Below are positions 5,934 to 8,169 of a DNA stretch of 8,169 nt, in pieces (the stretch's first letter is position 1; every line of letters starts with the position of its first letter). The notes below the pieces were generated by a model. It saw only the letters and a program-made list of their open reading frames with translations. It was not told where the DNA came from and did not search any database. The stretch comes from CBDTTW01 sp965363675 (GTDB taxonomy: Bacteria; Bacteroidota; Rhodothermia; Rhodothermales; DASSAV01). The translations under genes were made by a program, and so were the position numbers. Where the stretch lies: the NCBI GenBank assembly GCA_965363675.1, contig CBDTTW010000136.1, forward strand, positions 1 through 8,169, written 5' to 3'.

Positions 5934-7871
5934 CTAATGTACGTAACGCAGTTGCACCGTGGCGACGGCTTGTGCGGGCGCGCCGCGCTCGCGTTCGGCG
6001 GCGGCCTGGGCCTCGACGAAGACGCCGGGCCGGGGCGTCCATGCGGCCAGGAGCGCGTGCCGGAGGCCGCGCCCGTAGAGCATCGCGGCGCCGTAGGCAT
6101 AACGTACGGAGGGCTCGTAGACGTACACGCGGGCGTCGTAGGCGGGGGCGTCGTAGGCGGCGGTGCGCCACTCGACGCGCAGGGAAGCCGCCGGGCGGGC
6201 GGCGACTCCGAGCGTCGCCGCCCTGCCGAGAGCGGCGCGTGCATCCGGACCCTTGTAGCGTACGGCGTCGAGGTGGGCGCGCCACGAGAGCGCGCGGTTC
6301 TGGTCGAGGCGCAGGTGCAGGCTTGCGGTGGAGCGCCGGTGCGGCGCTGCCCCTCTCGACGGCAAGGCGCCCCCGGAGACAATGGCGGGGGCTTCCTGCA
6401 CCTCGGTGCGAAGGCGGCTTTCGAGGCGCAGCCAGCGCAGGGGCGCGTAGGCCGCGCGCAGCAATGCATCCTGGCCGCGCATCGGCTGAAGCGTGCGCCG
6501 GGCGCGGCGGTGCTGGTCGAGGTAGGCCGCCAGGCGCCAGCGCGCGCCGAGCGCGACTTCGGCGCCGAGGTAGAAGCCTTCCTCGGCTCTCGGAGGGCCT
6601 GTGTACTCGGCCAGCGGACGGCCGAAGGGCGCAGCGAGGGAATCCGGGTAGAAGCGGTAGGCGGCGGCCACGCGGGCTTGCGACGACAAGGGCAGCTCGG
6701 CGCCGACGAGGGCCGCCGGGCGACCGGCTCCGGCCGACGCGACTTCCCAGAAGCCGTAGGCCCACGGGTAGGCATGGGCTCCGGCGAGCGAAACGGCGGC
6801 GGAGCGCATCGGCGGCGCGCCGGCCACGCGGTAGCCCGACGCCGCAACGAGCGCGCCCGCTTGATGCCTTCCGCGCTCGAGCTGAAGCGCCACGCCGCCC
6901 ACGCGCCCGCGCAACTCCCCCGCGCGGAGCTGTGCAGCGCTCGTGAGGTGCAGGCCGGTGGGCAGGTAGTCGCCGAGAAACGGCCGGGCCGAGTCGAGCG
7001 CAGCGGGCGCATCCATGCGCCGCGACGAGAGGAAGGCCGTGGCCGAGGCGCCGGGTGCCAGGACGAGCGCGCCGGCGATGCCGCGCAAAAACAGGTTTTC
7101 TTCGCTCGTAGTGTGCGGCCGCAACAGGGTGGGCCTGCGGGCCAGGCGTGCGGCGGCATAGCTCTTGGGGCGGCGGCCCCGGTAGCCGTAGAGGATGCCC
7201 TGCCCGAATGCGAGGTCGAAGTCGCCCACGACAAGGCCGCCGAGCGCGCCCCGGGGGCCGAGGGCCAGGCCGCCGGACCAGTAGTCCGGGCGGCGGGGCT
7301 TGCCGGGGGCTTGGGCCAGGAACGGCTCCCCAGCGTCCTTTTCTACGGCTCCAAAAACGCCCAGGCCCCCGGCGCGCGCCTCGAAGCGGCTCAGGGCATG
7401 CGCGCCGTAGGGCGTCCGGCCGGGGCCGAGGCGGCGCCGGTAGCGGCTCAGCACGAGCGCTCCGGTGGGCGCGGGGCGGCGCGCGGCCGGAGGGGTTGCG
7501 CGGAAGAAGGGGGCGTACTCGGCCAGCCACTCCGGCGTGACGGAAGGCAGGCGCGCCAGTTCGGCGACGCGTCCGAAGCCGCCGCGCGCCCGGCGGTACG
7601 CGCGGATGTCGGCGGCGATCTCGGGCGAGACAAACGGCAAGCGCAGCAGTTCGGAGGGCTCGGCCGTGTTCAGGTCGAGCGGGCGGTCGAGGGCCTCCGC
7701 CAGCGTCGCAGCCAGGTCCTCGTAATCGGCGTCGGAGGGCGGCAGATAAGCGGCGGCCTCGGCGGGGTCGGGCAGGGCCTGCGCCCATCCGGGGGCGCCG
7801 GGGAGCAGGGCGGACGTCGCCATGCATAGCGCCGCCGCCCACCCCGCAAGGCGTCGCTTGAGGCTCACCAT
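5934..7871 (-). CDS. helix-hairpin-helix domain outer-membrane beta-barrel protein
   Basis: The 645-residue protein has a signal peptide (KRR near the start, hydrophobic 8-26, likely cleavage after A30-Q31-A32). Residues about 65-123 form a tandem helix-hairpin-helix unit of ComEA type (LDLNTAEPSELLRLPFV, then GGFGRVAELARLPSVTPEWL). The remainder alternates short amphipathic strands and loops, as in an outer-membrane barrel. It contains the blocks of this Bacteroidota family: EKDAGE (177-182), GDFDLAFGQG (216-225) and RPHTTSEENLFLRG (251-264), and ends with strand-like VATVQLRYVH. HhH units of this kind bind DNA without sequence specificity in ComEA, so a role in DNA handling at the outer membrane is possible, but the family's function is unproven. 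The start ATG (7871) has a purine-rich GGTGGGGG upstream. The start overlaps the upstream gene's stop, which suggests translational coupling. Confidence 0.9.
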   Translation of the reverse strand: MVSLKRRLAGWAAALCMATSALLPGAPGWAQALPDPAEAAAYLPPSDADYEDLAATLAEALDRPLDLNTAEPSELLRLPFVSPEIAADIRAYRRARGGFGRVAELARLPSVTPEWLAEYAPFFRATPPAARRPAPTGALVLSRYRRRLGPGRTPYGAHALSRFEARAGGLGVFGAVEKDAGEPFLAQAPGKPRRPDYWSGGLALGPRGALGGLVVGDFDLAFGQGILYGYRGRRPKSYAAARLARRPTLLRPHTTSEENLFLRGIAGALVLAPGASATAFLSSRRMDAPAALDSARPFLGDYLPTGLHLTSAAQLRAGELRGRVGGVALQLERGRHQAGALVAASGYRVAGAPPMRSAAVSLAGAHAYPWAYGFWEVASAGAGRPAALVGAELPLSSQARVAAAYRFYPDSLAAPFGRPLAEYTGPPRAEEGFYLGAEVALGARWRLAAYLDQHRRARRTLQPMRGQDALLRAAYAPLRWLRLESRLRTEVQEAPAIVSGGALPSRGAAPHRRSTASLHLRLDQNRALSWRAHLDAVRYKGPDARAALGRAATLGVAARPAASLRVEWRTAAYDAPAYDARVYVYEPSVRYAYGAAMLYGRGLRHALLAAWTPRPGVFVEAQAAAERERGAPAQAVATVQLRYVH

Positions 7872-8169
7872 GCGACCCCCACCGAGAACGCCGGCGACCA
7901 GCCCAGCACCTCATGGCGCTGAAAGCCGGCGTCGGCCGTGAGCAGGCCCAGGGCGAGGCCGACGCCGCAGCCGAAAATCGCGGGAGCCGTTCCCGCGGAG
8001 AGGCGCAGGGCGGTTTGCGGCGTCGGGTGCGTTTCGAGCCCTGCCCGCAGCGAAACCGGGAACGGACGCTCCCAAACGGCATCGGCGTTGAGGCGCGCGG
8101 CCCGTGAGGCGCGGTAGTAGAGGCCCGCGCCGCCGTTCCAGGCCCACCGCCGGGCGCCGTCGGGGTAAT
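7865..8169 (-). CDS. beta-barrel-like protein, C-terminal fragment (cut by window edge)
   Basis: The minus-strand frame is open from the right window edge to a TGA at 7865-7867, giving 100 codons. The frame starts YPDGARRWAWNGGAGLYYRA. It alternates hydrophobic and polar residues with glycine-rich turns (PFPVSLRAGLET, TALRLSAGTAPAIFGCGVGLALGL, AGFQRHEVL) and ends GWSPAFSVGVAW. The aromatic C-terminal residue and strand periodicity are typical of outer-membrane barrels, including the PorV/PorQ-like proteins of Bacteroidota, but the family cannot be fixed from this end alone. Its stop overlaps the HhH-barrel start by 7 nt (ATGGTGA), so the two are almost certainly co-translated. A single Cys lies in GCGVG. 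Confidence 0.8.
   Translation of the reverse strand, partial: YPDGARRWAWNGGAGLYYRASRAARLNADAVWERPFPVSLRAGLETHPTPQTALRLSAGTAPAIFGCGVGLALGLLTADAGFQRHEVLGWSPAFSVGVAW

Noticed and set aside
5937..7829. A 630-codon plus-strand frame opposite the HhH-barrel gene
   Set aside because: Complementary-strand shadow, Gly/Arg/Ala-rich, with no recognisable motif.
5749..8082. A 777-codon minus-strand frame overlapping the HhH-barrel gene
   Set aside because: Highly Arg/Pro/Ala-rich out-of-frame reading. The frame at 5934-7871 has a signal peptide, HhH motifs and family blocks, and the correct upstream gene is the frame ending at 7865.

Overview
This GC-rich window looks like chromosomal housekeeping and envelope sequence from a Bacteroidota-like bacterium, most plausibly of the Rhodothermota/Rhodothermales group. 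Three things point that way. A perfect TAnnTTTG -7 element precedes the tRNA gene. An outer-membrane beta-barrel carries an N-terminal helix-hairpin-helix module, an architecture typical of Bacteroidota. A DUF1080 (3-keto-disaccharide hydrolase family) lipoprotein is also present. The lineage call is inference, because no rRNA or marker gene was searched.

Left part, plus strand: a possible gene tail ends at about 117 and overlaps a strong 15-bp hairpin at 104-160. alaS (alanyl-tRNA synthetase, 217-3081) follows. It has all expected catalytic, editing and C-Ala motifs and an insertion of about 50 residues before the DTYGFP segment. A small two-helix membrane protein (3127-3393) lies 45 bp downstream. 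Next comes a tRNA-Ser(CGA) gene (3491-3577) with its own Bacteroidota-type promoter and an intrinsic terminator. Only 19 bp after that terminator starts a DUF1080 lipoprotein (3644-4474). After a gap of about 105 bp comes a small zinc-ribbon protein of unknown function (4581-4955). A strong, probably bidirectional, hairpin terminator (4983-5018) separates this block from the convergent genes on the other strand.

Right part, minus strand, read from the right edge leftward: the C-terminal 100 codons of a beta-barrel-like protein (7865 to beyond 8169) overlap by 7 nt the start of the HhH/beta-barrel protein (5934-7871). A SCO1/SenC-type lipoprotein fused to an N-terminal CusF-like copper-binding domain follows 24 bp further on (5028-5909). 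This is a tightly packed, probably co-transcribed envelope operon with two outer-membrane candidates and one periplasm-facing copper/thiol protein.

No mobile element, CRISPR array, phage gene or defence system is visible. The least explained items are the alaS-leader hairpin, the HhH-barrel/SCO operon, the widened C-x5-C motif of the SCO protein, and the zinc-ribbon gene. The long open frames antisense to alaS and to the right-hand operon are best explained by the high GC content.
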